Shown: positions 23,295 through 32,392, counted from the first letter of the stretch. The stretch: 46,714 nucleotides of DNA from Oscillospiraceae bacterium (GCA_004557855.1 SFFJ01000012.1:1-46714); one strand, 5' to 3'. The notes: a model not told the origin generated them from the sequence alone. Made by a program: numbers and translations.

Positions 23295-25337
23295 CTATCC
23301 TTTTCGGAGGCGCACAAAGGTGCCGGAGTGCTCCAGCTCCACCTTTTTGTCCCCATTTTTTATGGCAAAGCATTCCGGCTGCGGGGTCTCCATCAGTCCC
23401 AGTTCCTGCATGATCTGCAGGCCCGCCAGATGCTTAAAGTAAGTATAGTCCGCCAGCTTTTTCCGCAGGATGTAGAATAGACCGTCGGTGCCGGCTGTTA
23501 CGGGGCTGTTATCCCGCAGATAACGGTACACCCCGGCAAGGTCATTGCGGGTGAAAAGCTCGGCCGCATCGGCGATCTCCTCCCCGCGCATAACGGCATC
23601 GAAGGCAGCCGACGCCCGCAGGGTCTCACCCTGCCGCCAGCCCGCCGGATGTACATTGACCACCCGAACGCTGACCGTTCGTTGGTCATTATAGTCATTG
23701 ATGCTTAAATTGCAGGCAATATCAATGCGGTCACCGGCCGTAAAGGGAAACTGCTTCACAGACATTCCGAAGTAGACCATGGGTACGGTGTACTTCCCTG
23801 CGGTGACGGTAAGGCGAAGATGATTGCCGTTGCCGATGGCGCTGACCGTCTGAACAGTTGCGCCGGAAAGCAGGAAGGTGGGCACGGGGTTTTCGCACCC
23901 GAAGGGCGCAAGGGCGGTCATTTCCTCCACATTCGCAACGGTGATCTCCTCCGGCGAAATGGGGGCATCCAGCTTGACCACATGCACCGGCATGATGGGA
24001 TAGTGCTCGGCCGCATATTCCTCCAGTGCCGCCGTAAAGGCCGGGATATCCGCTTCCGCCAGTGTAAAGCCGGCAGCCATGGGATGCCCGCCGAACTTCA
24101 TGAGCTTTTCGCTGCAGGCGGTGATGGCATCGATGATGCTGAAGCCCTCCACACTGCGGGCGGAGCCGCGTGCGATGCCGCCGGAAACGGAAATGACGAT
24201 GCATGGCTTGCGGTAACGCTCCAGTATTTTGGCGGCGGAGATGCCGATTACGCCGAGATGCCAGTCATCCCCCACTACGGTAAGGATGCGGTCATGCAGC
24301 AGGGACGGCTTGCGGCGCAATAGCTCCTCGGCCTCCGCCGAAATGGCTTCCTCCATCCGGCGGCGCTCCACATTAAGCTTTTCGATTTCGGCCGCCAAGG
24401 TGACGGCCTGTTCCTCGTTATGGGTCAAAAGCAGCTGTACCGCCGTATCCACGCTGCCGATGCGCCCCGTTACATTGATGCGGGGGGCGATGGCAAAGGA
24501 AATGGTTTCGCTGCTGCATGCGGTCAGATCAGCCTTGGCGTTTTCGGCCAGCGCGACCAGTCCGGGGCGGTCGGTGTGGGCCAGTACCTCCAATCCCAGG
24601 CGGGCAAGGGTACGGTTTTCGCCGGTCAGCGGTACCACATCGGCCAGTGTCGCAATGGCGACCAGATCGCCGTACTGTGAGAGCAGAAGTTCCTGCGCAT
24701 CTTCGCCCTGGATCTGCTGTTCGATCGCCGCAATAAGCTTAAAGGCCATGGCGGCGCCGCAGAGGTAGCGGCTGGGGCAGGCGTCGTCCTCAAAGGCAGA
24801 ATTGACCAAAGCATCGGCGGGGGGAAGCTCCGCAGGCAGCGCATGGTGATCGGTCACAACCACCTCGATACCGGCTTCCTTGGCGCGTCTGATTTCCTCC
24901 AGTGCGGAAATGCCGTTATCCACCGTGATGATCAGCTCGATCCCGGAGGATATGATCATTTCCATCGTCTGCATCGAAAGGCCGTAGCCCTCATTGAGGC
25001 GCTCCGGGATATAATAGCAGACATCGGCGCCCTCGCCCTCCAGATATTCATACAGCAGCACCGTTGCGGTAATGCCATCACAATCGTAATCGCCGAAAAC
25101 AAGGATCTTTTTGCCGTCCTCTACCGCCCGGCGCACAATGGAGGCTGCCTTTTCCATATCATGCAGCGCCAGCGGGTCACAAAGAGGCTGGGTGCAATTG
25201 AGGAAAGCCTCGGCCGCTGCGGAGGTGGTGATGCCGCGGGAGGCCAGTACCCGGCAAAGGAACATCGGCAGAGGCCGGTTCCCGACAATGAGCGGTTCTG
25301 CTTTGGCAAAATTCTCTTTCCATGCAAAAAACTTCAT
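23295..25337 (-). CDS. recJ: Single-strand DNA exonuclease RecJ
   Basis: RecJ resects DNA 5' to 3' during recombination and repair. The 680-residue product has the DHH-family motifs: FGDYDCDGITATVLLY (Asp ligands, about 80-95), the VTDHHALP site, and GGHPMAAGFTL in the DHHA1 domain, followed by an OB-type domain and a C-terminal extension. The start is preceded by AAGGAGG. It is first in the recJ-rel-dtd-MBL-hemZ operon and directly follows a strong promoter. Confidence 0.95.
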   Translation of the reverse strand: MKFFAWKENFAKAEPLIVGNRPLPMFLCRVLASRGITTSAAAEAFLNCTQPLCDPLALHDMEKAASIVRRAVEDGKKILVFGDYDCDGITATVLLYEYLEGEGADVCYYIPERLNEGYGLSMQTMEMIISSGIELIITVDNGISALEEIRRAKEAGIEVVVTDHHALPAELPPADALVNSAFEDDACPSRYLCGAAMAFKLIAAIEQQIQGEDAQELLLSQYGDLVAIATLADVVPLTGENRTLARLGLEVLAHTDRPGLVALAENAKADLTACSSETISFAIAPRINVTGRIGSVDTAVQLLLTHNEEQAVTLAAEIEKLNVERRRMEEAISAEAEELLRRKPSLLHDRILTVVGDDWHLGVIGISAAKILERYRKPCIVISVSGGIARGSARSVEGFSIIDAITACSEKLMKFGGHPMAAGFTLAEADIPAFTAALEEYAAEHYPIMPVHVVKLDAPISPEEITVANVEEMTALAPFGCENPVPTFLLSGATVQTVSAIGNGNHLRLTVTAGKYTVPMVYFGMSVKQFPFTAGDRIDIACNLSINDYNDQRTVSVRVVNVHPAGWRQGETLRASAAFDAVMRGEEIADAAELFTRNDLAGVYRYLRDNSPVTAGTDGLFYILRKKLADYTYFKHLAGLQIMQELGLMETPQPECFAIKNGDKKVELEHSGTFVRLRKG

Positions 25338-25371
25338 CAGCTCCGGCCCCTCCTTTCGTTTGAGATAAAAT

Positions 25372-25400
25372 ATTATACCATATTACACAGAATTTATCAA
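25372..25400 (-). promoter_or_regulatory. Strong sigma-A promoter of the recJ-rel operon
   Basis: On the minus strand TTGATA (25400-25395) and consensus TATAAT (25377-25372) are 17 bases apart, with TGG before the -10 (extended -10). The -35 overlaps the end of the FAD dehydrogenase gene. Confidence 0.85.
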
Positions 25401-26983
25401 TCACCGGGCGGGCAAAAACGCTCGATCACGGCACCGGCGGTATGGATGCCGTCCACGGCGCTGCTCATGATGCCGCCGGCGTAGCCGCTGCCCTCGCCGC
25501 AGGGATAAAGCCCATCGACCGAAATACTTTGGCGGTCGGGCCCGCGCAGGATGCGTACCGGTGAGGAGGTTCTTGTTTCGGGGGCGGTCAGTACGGCATC
25601 GGGGGCGGCAAAGCCGTTAATTTTTCGATCAAACGCCGCGAGGCCGATTTTCATCTGCTCCGTTACAAAGGCGGGCAGGAATTCGGTAAAGTCGGACTGC
25701 TGTACCCCGCCGGAATAGGTGGGCTCTACCCTGCCCCATTCCGCACCGCGCCTGCCCTCCAAAAAGCGGCCGACCGTCTGCGCCGGGGCAAAGTAGCCGT
25801 GAACCGCCGCATACGCCCTTTGTTCGATTTGCTGCTGGAACAGCACCCCGTCCAGGGGGTTATGGCCGAAGTCCTGCGGATCGACCGAGACCACCAGGGC
25901 GGAATTGGCGTTTCTCCCGGCACGGCTGTGAAAGCTCATGCCGTTGGTCACCACTGTTTCCCGTTCCGAGGCCGCGGGCACAACGACGCCGCCCGGGCAC
26001 ATACAGAAGGTATAAACAGCACGGCCGGTTTCGGCATCCCGCTGCGAAAGCTGGTATTCGCCGTGACCGAGCCGGGGATGCCCGGCATAATCGCCGTAGA
26101 GGGCGGTATCGATATCGGCTTGGAGGTGTTCTATTCTGGCACCCACCGAAAAAGGCTTTGCTTCGATGGGGATGCCATGCTCCAAACAGCGGGAAAACAA
26201 TCCTCTGGCGGCGTTGCCCGGCGCCATCAGCAGGCAGTCGCAGGGAAGCTCCTCGCCATTGGCGGTGACCGATACGACCCGGCCGTTCTTCAGGTTCACG
26301 TCCTCAACCAGCGTATGAAAGCGCACTTCCCCGCCCTGCCGGATGATCTCCTCCCGGATGACGACAACCACCTTTCGCAGGATGTCGGTGCCGATGTGGG
26401 GCTTTGCGGCGGTGAGGATCTCCTTGGGTGCGCCATGCGCCACAAATTCCTCCAGCACGGTGCGGCAGAAGCTGTCGTTGATGCGGGTCATCAGCTTGCC
26501 GTCCGAAAAGGTGCCTGCCCCGCCTTCGCCAAACTGGACATTGGAACGTTCATCCAGCCGGTGCTCCACCAGGAAGTTATCGACATCAAGCATCCGCTGC
26601 TCCATCGGCGCGCCTTGCTCCAAAAGGATAGGACGATAGCCGGCTCTTGCAAGGGTAAGTCCCGCAAACATTCCCGCAGGGCCCGTGCCGATGATGACCG
26701 GACGGTGCCGCAGCTTTTCGGTTCCCGGTGTAAAGCTCGGTTTTTCCTCCCGAAGCAGGCGTCCTGCGGCGCGCGGCGAAAGCACGACCCCGTCCTTCAG
26801 CGTGGCGGCTACGGTGTAATTGAGCAGGATATGGTCCTTTTTGCGTGCATCCACGCTTTTACGGTAGATATCCACCGACAAAAGGTCCCTGCCTTTGCAG
26901 CGCAGTGCATTCATGACCTCCCGCCGGAAATCGGGCTGCGCATCCAGTGGTATTATGATATTGTTGACAAGATAGATACTCAT
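25397..26983 (-). CDS. FAD-dependent dehydrogenase (COG2509 type)
   Basis: The 528-residue product has the dinucleotide-binding motif VIIGTGPAGMFAGLTLARAGY (Rossmann GxGxxG) near residue 96, FGEGGAGTFSDGKL after it (FAD contacts), and a C-terminal DGLYPCGEGSGYAGGI FAD site. The N-terminal segment of about 90 residues (with SIYLVNNIIIPL) is typical of the family often annotated as 'uncharacterised FAD-dependent dehydrogenase'. Substrate unknown. It lies downstream of cdaA-cdaR but after a terminator, so some independence is likely; no promoter was identified with confidence. GGGGAG precedes the ATG. Confidence 0.88.
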   Translation of the reverse strand: MSIYLVNNIIIPLDAQPDFRREVMNALRCKGRDLLSVDIYRKSVDARKKDHILLNYTVAATLKDGVVLSPRAAGRLLREEKPSFTPGTEKLRHRPVIIGTGPAGMFAGLTLARAGYRPILLEQGAPMEQRMLDVDNFLVEHRLDERSNVQFGEGGAGTFSDGKLMTRINDSFCRTVLEEFVAHGAPKEILTAAKPHIGTDILRKVVVVIREEIIRQGGEVRFHTLVEDVNLKNGRVVSVTANGEELPCDCLLMAPGNAARGLFSRCLEHGIPIEAKPFSVGARIEHLQADIDTALYGDYAGHPRLGHGEYQLSQRDAETGRAVYTFCMCPGGVVVPAASERETVVTNGMSFHSRAGRNANSALVVSVDPQDFGHNPLDGVLFQQQIEQRAYAAVHGYFAPAQTVGRFLEGRRGAEWGRVEPTYSGGVQQSDFTEFLPAFVTEQMKIGLAAFDRKINGFAAPDAVLTAPETRTSSPVRILRGPDRQSISVDGLYPCGEGSGYAGGIMSSAVDGIHTAGAVIERFCPPGD

Positions 26984-27001
26984 ACTTTCTCCCCGAATGA
27001 A

Positions 27002-27034
27002 AATTCAGCTCTGCCCATAGCAAGCAGAGCCGAA
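27002..27034 (-). terminator. Terminator after cdaR
   Basis: The minus-strand RNA pairs UUCGGCUCUGC with GCAGAGCUGAA (11 pairs, one of them G-U) around a 9-base loop, followed by UUUUC. It ends the cdaA-cdaR transcript before the FAD dehydrogenase gene. Confidence 0.75.
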
Positions 27035-27049
27035 CTATCAGTAATTTGA

Positions 27050-28318
27050 TCAGGCGGATTTGGCCTCGACGGTGACGGTGTATTCGCCCACCGCCCACAC
27101 AAAGCCCTTGGTGGGGGCATAGATGGATACCGGCACCTCGTACTTGCCGGGGCGGGCCTTCATATCGGAAAGATCGACCTTCACGACAAAGTCCCCTGCC
27201 GCTATGCTGTTGATGTTGCTCTTTTTGCCCAGCACATATACCCGCAGAGAGGTTTCATCCACCGTGGCGGTGATGCCGTCCGGCACATTCACAAGCTGGA
27301 AGTTTTTCAGGCTGAAATTGGCGGAGGCGAGATCATCAGCTGCAAAGGAGACCGTTACGATCTCGGTATCGTCCATATCGGTAAAGCCCTCCGGCAGCTG
27401 CACCGTGAAGTCCATCTGTGAGCCGGTCAAAAGGTTCATCTGTTTGAAATCGATATACCCCAGAACGAGACTGCTGTGATTGCGCAGCACCGAGTCCTCG
27501 GCAGCGACGGTCAGCGACGAAACGGAAAGGGTGTACTTGAGATCCTCCAGCGGGAAGTTTTCCGGCACATTGAGGAACGAAACGGTGAGCGGCAGCGTGG
27601 CGACACGCTTTACCGGGATGGTGACGGAAACATTGCTGACATCCTGATGGAAATAAGAAAGGCCCTCGGTTTCCAGCTTATTGCCGCCGGCATCGTAGTA
27701 GGTGATCTTGGAATTCTGCCGCTGGGTGGTGGTTACCTCCCGGCTGAAATCCACCTCGATAACGGCTCGCTCTACCCGGGAGATCAGACTTTCCGCCCCG
27801 CTGATCTCAACGGTGGTGGGGTCAAGGGTGATCTCGTTTTCGGGGGCGATGTAGTTCTTCGGGGTCGTAAGCCCGGTAATATCGGTTTGGATCTGGAGCA
27901 GCTTGGTGGCTCTCGCTTCAAAGGTGAGGGTGACGCTGGAGGGCGAAATGGAGGTGACCGAATAGCTGCGGGTGCCGTTATCCTGCACCTTCAGCGGTAC
28001 CTCGTAGGTGCCGGGCTCGGTGATATTGGAGGCATCCGCAACAACACGGACGTCCTTGGGGCCGTAGTTACCGATCTCGAACTGCTTGCCGTCCAGAATA
28101 AGAGAGACCTTGGTGTCCTCGCCCTCTATGACCTCCAGCATGGCGCTGGTGGGGATATCCACCGAAATTGGAACATCCTTAATATGCTTTGTAATTTCAG
28201 GAGCCGCCAGCATGGCAGCCATCCACACAAAAAATGCAATGACCACCGAAAGGATGATCCGCATGGTTTTGGGACGGTCGGCCGACGGCTGTACCGCTTC
28301 ATTTTGATTTTTGTTCAT
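27050..28318 (-). CDS. cdaR: CdaR, YbbR-domain regulator of c-di-AMP synthesis
   Basis: The 422-residue product has an N-terminal membrane anchor (TMRIILSVVIAFFVWMAAMLA) and then repeated YbbR domains of about 85 residues each, seen as recurring VPISVDIP, YEVPLKVQ and YEVPVSIY strand patterns outside the membrane. In Firmicutes CdaR sits beside and binds CdaA to tune diadenylate cyclase activity, and the arrangement here is the same. The ATG at 28318 is chosen because AGGAGG lies 7 bases away; the ATG two codons earlier is too close. It overlaps cdaA by 20 bases. glmM, the third gene of the usual operon, is missing. Confidence 0.92.
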   Translation of the reverse strand: MNKNQNEAVQPSADRPKTMRIILSVVIAFFVWMAAMLAAPEITKHIKDVPISVDIPTSAMLEVIEGEDTKVSLILDGKQFEIGNYGPKDVRVVADASNITEPGTYEVPLKVQDNGTRSYSVTSISPSSVTLTFEARATKLLQIQTDITGLTTPKNYIAPENEITLDPTTVEISGAESLISRVERAVIEVDFSREVTTTQRQNSKITYYDAGGNKLETEGLSYFHQDVSNVSVTIPVKRVATLPLTVSFLNVPENFPLEDLKYTLSVSSLTVAAEDSVLRNHSSLVLGYIDFKQMNLLTGSQMDFTVQLPEGFTDMDDTEIVTVSFAADDLASANFSLKNFQLVNVPDGITATVDETSLRVYVLGKKSNINSIAAGDFVVKVDLSDMKARPGKYEVPVSIYAPTKGFVWAVGEYTVTVEAKSA

Positions 28319-29204
28319 GACCATTCCTCCTAAAGAGGTTCATCAGGGTATCCATCGGGTTGCCTTTTTTGACCTCCTGCTCGGATAGCAGCTCATCGCA
28401 AAGGATGGAATTGAGGCTATTGACGGTAAGGCGCAGATTGAGCTTGCCATCCTTGGCGACCGAAATGGCGCCGGTTTCCTCCGAAACGATGACGACCAGC
28501 GCATCGCTGACCTCCGACATTCCCAGGGCTGCGCGGTGGCGGGTGCCCAGTGTCCGGCTGATATCGTAGTTATTGGACAGCGGCAAAAAACAACCGGCTG
28601 CATGGACCCTTCCATCCCGGATGACCATGGCGCCATCATGCAGGGGGGAATTTTTGAAGAAGATATTGCGGATCAATTCGGCGGTGGGATTGGCATCCAC
28701 CAGGGTGCCGGTCGCAATGATATCCCCCAGGCGGGTGCTGCGCTCGATAACGATCAGGGCGCCGGTGCGTTCCTTGGAAAGGATGGCGCAGCTGTCGCAG
28801 ATGGCATTGATGCAGCGCATCATATTGCTGTTGCTTTCAAAGCTGCTGTCACCGATATTTTTGACCGTCCTGCGGAGTTGGGAAAGTGAAAAGCTGGTGC
28901 GTCCCAGCTTCTCCAGAATCTTTCGCAGCTCCGGCTGGAAGATGATAAGCAGTGCGAAAACGCCGTAGGTGATCAAATAGCGGATGATGGCGCTGACCGC
29001 GCGCAGCTGGAATGCCTGGGACAGCACATACACAAGGATTATGCCCAGTACGCCCTTGATGAGCTGCCCCGCGCGGGTCTCCCGCAGCAGGTCGATCAAT
29101 TTATAGACCAGATATGCCACGATAAGGATATCCAAAACATCCTGTATCCGGATGGTACGCAGGATATCCTCAAGCATCTCCAGCGAGGGTATCAATTTGA
29201 TCAT
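28299..29204 (-). CDS. cdaA: Membrane diadenylate cyclase CdaA
   Basis: CdaA joins two ATP into c-di-AMP, the essential second messenger for potassium and osmotic balance. The 301-residue product has three N-terminal membrane helices (about 15-95) and the DAC domain with catalytic DGAMVIRDG and RHRAALG motifs (about 195-240) intact. Length is slightly above the usual 270-280 because of a C-terminal tail. It is co-transcribed with cdaR, which it overlaps. The ribosome site is weak (GGAAGTGATG); the preceding coiled-coil gene ends 8 bases before. Confidence 0.95.
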   Translation of the reverse strand: MIKLIPSLEMLEDILRTIRIQDVLDILIVAYLVYKLIDLLRETRAGQLIKGVLGIILVYVLSQAFQLRAVSAIIRYLITYGVFALLIIFQPELRKILEKLGRTSFSLSQLRRTVKNIGDSSFESNSNMMRCINAICDSCAILSKERTGALIVIERSTRLGDIIATGTLVDANPTAELIRNIFFKNSPLHDGAMVIRDGRVHAAGCFLPLSNNYDISRTLGTRHRAALGMSEVSDALVVIVSEETGAISVAKDGKLNLRLTVNSLNSILCDELLSEQEVKKGNPMDTLMNLFRRNGHEQKSK

Positions 29205-29212
29205 CGGTCACA

Positions 29213-29926
29213 TCACTTCCACTCATTCAGGATCTTGCATACACGGCTTGCGGCGCCGCCAGTCATTTTAGCGGACTCATCACTTTGCTGCGGGGCACCC
29301 CGGCGACGGAGCGTTACCCTGCAGGCTGCCGGCTTATGGCCATCTTTGTCGCCGGCTTTTGCGGCTGCGGCACGGCAGCAGGGCACCTCGGACTCCAAAC
29401 GGTTAAAGTCCCGTTCAAACTGCGAAAGGCGCTCGGCAAACTGGGTCTTGATTTCATCCAGCTGATTTTTCAGCCCGTTAAAATCCTCGTGGCGGCCCTT
29501 AAACAGATCCGCCTGCAGCTTTGCCTCGTTCAGTTCGGCCCGCAGCCCGTTGATGGCGGCCTCCTGCTCATTCACCTTGGCCTGCATTTTTTTATTGAGC
29601 TCCATTTGCAGCTGCAGGGCGTTTTCCTTATCCCGCAGCTGGGCGGCCAGCTTATTGGTACGCTCCCGCAAGCGGGCGCAGTCGCCGCCCTGTTCGGCAA
29701 GGCGCCGTTCCTTTTCCTCGCCCTCGGCAACGGCCTGCTGATACTGCGCTGTCAAAGCCGCCAGCTTATCGCCCAGCTCGGCCGCCTTGCAATCCAGCAC
29801 GTCATTGCGCCGGGCCAGCTCCTCCAGCGCTTCCCGTGCCTGCCGATCCTGCTCGTAAATATAGTCCAGCACCGACTTGCGCTCGAAGCCAAAAAATGCG
29901 GTGGGAAACTGTTTCGCCTCCTGCAC
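29213..29926 (-). CDS. DivIVA-like coiled-coil protein
   Basis: The 237-residue product has an N-terminal segment like the DivIVA/GpsB membrane-binding head (FPTAFFGFERKSVLDYIYEQD, with the FxR/K and VxxF-type spacing) followed by a continuous coiled coil (about 25-175) and a basic, cysteine-containing tail (CCRAAAAK..., ending SRVCKILNEWK). DivIVA proteins sit at cell poles and septa. Identification rests on the head and coil pattern. AAGGAG abuts a GTG at 29935 and is 10 bases from the GTG at 29926, so the latter was chosen. It lies between sigE and cdaA and has its own promoter. Confidence 0.65.
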   Translation of the reverse strand: MQEAKQFPTAFFGFERKSVLDYIYEQDRQAREALEELARRNDVLDCKAAELGDKLAALTAQYQQAVAEGEEKERRLAEQGGDCARLRERTNKLAAQLRDKENALQLQMELNKKMQAKVNEQEAAINGLRAELNEAKLQADLFKGRHEDFNGLKNQLDEIKTQFAERLSQFERDFNRLESEVPCCRAAAAKAGDKDGHKPAACRVTLRRRGAPQQSDESAKMTGGAASRVCKILNEWK

Positions 29927-29964
29927 GGAAAACACACTCCTTCATACTGATTATAACTACTGTC

Positions 29965-29994
29965 AGTATAGCATTTTTCCCCATCCCTTTGCAA
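29965..29994 (-). promoter_or_regulatory. Probable promoter of the DivIVA-like gene and cdaAR
   Basis: On the minus strand TTGCAA (29994-29989) and TATACT (29970-29965) are 18 bases apart, with TGC before the -10. It lies about 40 bases before the GTG start. Confidence 0.55.
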
Positions 29995-30056
29995 CAGCAA
30001 TTTCAGCATATTTCGCCGGGATTTTTCTTCTTTCCCCGAGTGGGGGATTTGAGCGC

Positions 30057-30758
30057 TTAATATACCCGCTGCATTTCCTCCCGCAGCTGCCGGATGATCT
30101 TTTTTTCAAGGCGGGAAATATAAGACTGTGAGATGCCGATGATATCCGCCACCTCCTTTTGGGTGCGCTCCCGCCCGCCGTCCAGTCCGAACCGCAGCCG
30201 CATGATGCGCTGCTCCCGTTCGCCCAGATTATTCACCAGCGCGCGCAGGGAATTACATTCCACCTCCTGCTCCAGCCGGCGGTTGACGGTATCCCCCTCT
30301 GTGCCCAGAATATCCGAAAGCAGCAGCTCGTTGCCGTCCCAGTCTACATTCAAAGGCTCATCGATGGAGATCTCGGTCTTTTGGTTTTGTATTTTGCGCA
30401 GGTGCATCAAAATCTCATTTTCGATGCAGCGGGAGGCGTAGGTCGCCAGCTTGATATTCCTTGCGGGACAAAAGGTATTGACGGCCTTGATAAGCCCGAT
30501 GGTGCCGATGGAAATCAGGTCCTCGATGCCGATACCGGTCGATTCGAATTTCCGCGCGATATACACCACCAGCCGGAGATTATGGGTGATGAGCGTTTCC
30601 TTTGCTTTGGGGTCGCCCTCCTCCAGCCGCAGGAATACAGCAGCCTCCTGTTCCCTCGAAAGCGGCGCAGGCAGGTTATCGGGCCCGTTTATGTAGTAAA
30701 CCTCACAATATTGCCGTGTGATCAGCCTGAACAATATCCTCTTTAGTACCAAAAACAT
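30057..30758 (-). CDS. sigE: Mother-cell sporulation sigma factor SigE (pro-sigma-E)
   Basis: Sigma-E starts mother-cell gene expression after asymmetric division. The 233-residue product has the SigE start with a pro-region (MFLVLKRILFRLI... then VYYINGPDNLPAPLSREQE), region 2 (DLISIGTIGLIKAVNTF), and region 4 helix-turn-helix (TQKEVADIIGISQSYISRLE). The hydrophobic/basic N-terminus is the inhibitory pro-sequence removed by SpoIIGA, encoded 13 bases upstream. AGGAGG from the end of spoIIGA is the ribosome site, showing tight coupling. Confidence 0.97.
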   Translation of the reverse strand: MFLVLKRILFRLITRQYCEVYYINGPDNLPAPLSREQEAAVFLRLEEGDPKAKETLITHNLRLVVYIARKFESTGIGIEDLISIGTIGLIKAVNTFCPARNIKLATYASRCIENEILMHLRKIQNQKTEISIDEPLNVDWDGNELLLSDILGTEGDTVNRRLEQEVECNSLRALVNNLGEREQRIMRLRFGLDGGRERTQKEVADIIGISQSYISRLEKKIIRQLREEMQRVY

Positions 30759-30771
30759 TCTGTTGCCCTCC

Positions 30772-31626
30772 TCACAGCAGTACCTGTATCATCTTGGGGT
30801 GAAATACCCCGCTGTAATCCCCGTTGCCGATCCCGGCCTGTGCTGCGGCGATGTAGCCGCCCAGCTCCGCCCTTTTGCCGTTTATGACGACATACATCCG
30901 GTCCGGGCGAAAGGCGGGCAGCAGCCCGCTGCCGTTGACCGTTCCCGCCAGTACCCACCGCAGACCGGGGAGCGCCGTTTCGGTATCATTTTCCCGCACA
31001 ACACGGCGTTCCTCGGCGTCTAACAGCCCCCAGATCTCGGCGGCATTGACCACCAGCACCGGCAGGCCGGAAAACGGCTCAATCAAGCGGTTTCCGCTAT
31101 CTGCAAGCGCCAGCACCGGGACCGTTCGCCCCCGACGTTCTATCGTGATACGGTAAATGTCCCTTCGGGGCGTCCGCAGGGCGGTAAAGCGGTCAAACAG
31201 CGCAACCGCCCCGTATGCCGCTGCAATACAAACCAGTAAAAGCAGCGGCGGGATATTATAATAGACCACGCCGTTGGCGGTATAAAAGCCCAGTCCCGGC
31301 CGCAGCCAGATGAGCAGCATGGTGACCCCGGCAAACAGGATGCTGACGAAATAAAATACCCCGATGGCCCGGAGAAATTTCCGGCGGCTCAAGGACGGGA
31401 ACGCAACGCCGACTAAAAATACCGAGACGGCCAGCCGGTACAACAGCTGCCATATTACCGAGCGGATGGGGACAAAGATGATAAAGGACGCCACCGCCCC
31501 CAGCGCAGCCGAAAGGTACTTCCCCACCCTGCCGGGACGAACCCCCAGGATCCTTCCGCACAGCTGCAAAATGAAAAGTGTGACGGTAAAATTGACCGCC
31601 GCCAGTACATCGCCGTAGATGATCAT
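30772..31626 (-). CDS. spoIIGA: Sigma-E processing peptidase SpoIIGA
   Basis: SpoIIGA is a membrane aspartic protease in the mother cell that cuts the pro-sequence from SigE. The 284-residue product has five or so N-terminal helices (about 1-150), then the soluble protease domain with the catalytic Asp in ALADSGNRL (D176; D-S/T-G motif) and the conserved C-terminal HPKM. The start MIIYGDVLAAVNF is canonical; GGAGGG lies 9 bases upstream, so the longer in-frame opening is rejected. It forms the spoIIG operon with sigE. Confidence 0.95.
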   Translation of the reverse strand: MIIYGDVLAAVNFTVTLFILQLCGRILGVRPGRVGKYLSAALGAVASFIIFVPIRSVIWQLLYRLAVSVFLVGVAFPSLSRRKFLRAIGVFYFVSILFAGVTMLLIWLRPGLGFYTANGVVYYNIPPLLLLVCIAAAYGAVALFDRFTALRTPRRDIYRITIERRGRTVPVLALADSGNRLIEPFSGLPVLVVNAAEIWGLLDAEERRVVRENDTETALPGLRWVLAGTVNGSGLLPAFRPDRMYVVINGKRAELGGYIAAAQAGIGNGDYSGVFHPKMIQVLL

Positions 31627-31654
31627 GCTCGTGACCCTCCCCCCCATCTTCCCT

Positions 31655-31688
31655 ATTTTAGCTTTTCCCATGCAGGGATATGGTCGAA
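31655..31688 (-). promoter_or_regulatory. Candidate Spo0A-type spoIIG promoter
   Basis: On the minus strand TTCGAC(C) (31688-31683) lies 22 bases before TAAAAT (31660-31655), about 30 bases before the spoIIGA ATG. The 22-base spacing copies the unusual B. subtilis spoIIG promoter, where Spo0A bound near -35 activates sigma-A polymerase. The TTCGACC sequence is one base off a Spo0A box (TTCGNCA). Inference. Confidence 0.4.
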
Positions 31689-31703
31689 GTGTGGGCCCGT
31701 GCC

Positions 31704-31732
31704 TTGACATTTTACCGTATTGTCCGTATCAT
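31704..31732 (+). promoter_or_regulatory. Sigma-A promoter of nth
   Basis: TTGACA (31704-31709) and TATCAT (31727-31732) are 17 bases apart, 24 bases before the nth ATG. It is divergent from and near the spoIIGA promoter region. Confidence 0.8.
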
Positions 31733-31756
31733 TGTGGGGAAAGGGGCGTGGCGAAA

Positions 31757-32392
31757 ATGAAAGAAAAAGAGCGCATCGGGCATATTATTGCGGCGCTGGA
31801 AAAGCAGTACCCGCAGGACCTTTGCTCCCTGCAATACCGCATCCCACATGAGTTGCTGATCGCTGTGCGGCTGGCGGCACAATGCACCGATGCACGGGTC
31901 AATATGGTGGTGCCGGCGCTGTTTGCACGCTACCCGGATATCAATGCCTTTGCAGAAGCCGATGTTGCCGATGTGGAGGAAATGGTACGAAGCTGCGGGT
32001 TTTATCATACAAAGGCACGTGATATAGTGGAAATGTGTAAAATGCTGCGGGATGAATACGGCGGGAAGGTGCCGGACAGCATCGATGAGCTTACCAGGCT
32101 GCCCGGCGTCGGCCGAAAGACCGCCAACCTCATCTGCGGGGATATCTACGGCCAGCCCTCCTACGTCTGTGATACCCATTGCATCCGTATCACCAATCTA
32201 TTGGGACTGACCACCGGCAAAGACCCCTACAAGGTGGAAATGCAGCTGCGGGAGAAAATCCCGCCCGAAAAATCCACCGGGTTTTGTCATCGCATGGTGC
32301 TGCTGGGCCGGGAATTCTGCATTGCAAGACGCCCGCGGTGCGGCGAATGTCCCCTTGCCGCCTACTGCCCCTCCGCCCCAAAAAATAATTGA
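31757..32392 (+). CDS. nth: Endonuclease III
   Basis: Endonuclease III removes oxidised pyrimidines and nicks abasic sites in base-excision repair. The 211-residue product has the helix-hairpin-helix LTRLPGVGRKTANLI with catalytic Lys, the catalytic Asp in VCDTHCIRI, and the iron-sulfur signature CIARRPRCGECPLAAYC (C-x6/7-C-x2-C-x5-C type), all intact. The in-frame opening extends further upstream, but the ATG at 31757 matches the family start MKEKERI..., and lies after the promoter. It is divergent from spoIIGA. Confidence 0.95.
   Translation: MKEKERIGHIIAALEKQYPQDLCSLQYRIPHELLIAVRLAAQCTDARVNMVVPALFARYPDINAFAEADVADVEEMVRSCGFYHTKARDIVEMCKMLRDEYGGKVPDSIDELTRLPGVGRKTANLICGDIYGQPSYVCDTHCIRITNLLGLTTGKDPYKVEMQLREKIPPEKSTGFCHRMVLLGREFCIARRPRCGECPLAAYCPSAPKNN

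Noticed and set aside
30003..30056. Hairpin CCCC...GGGG after sigE as a terminator
   Set aside because: The stem is short and no U-run follows on the minus strand.
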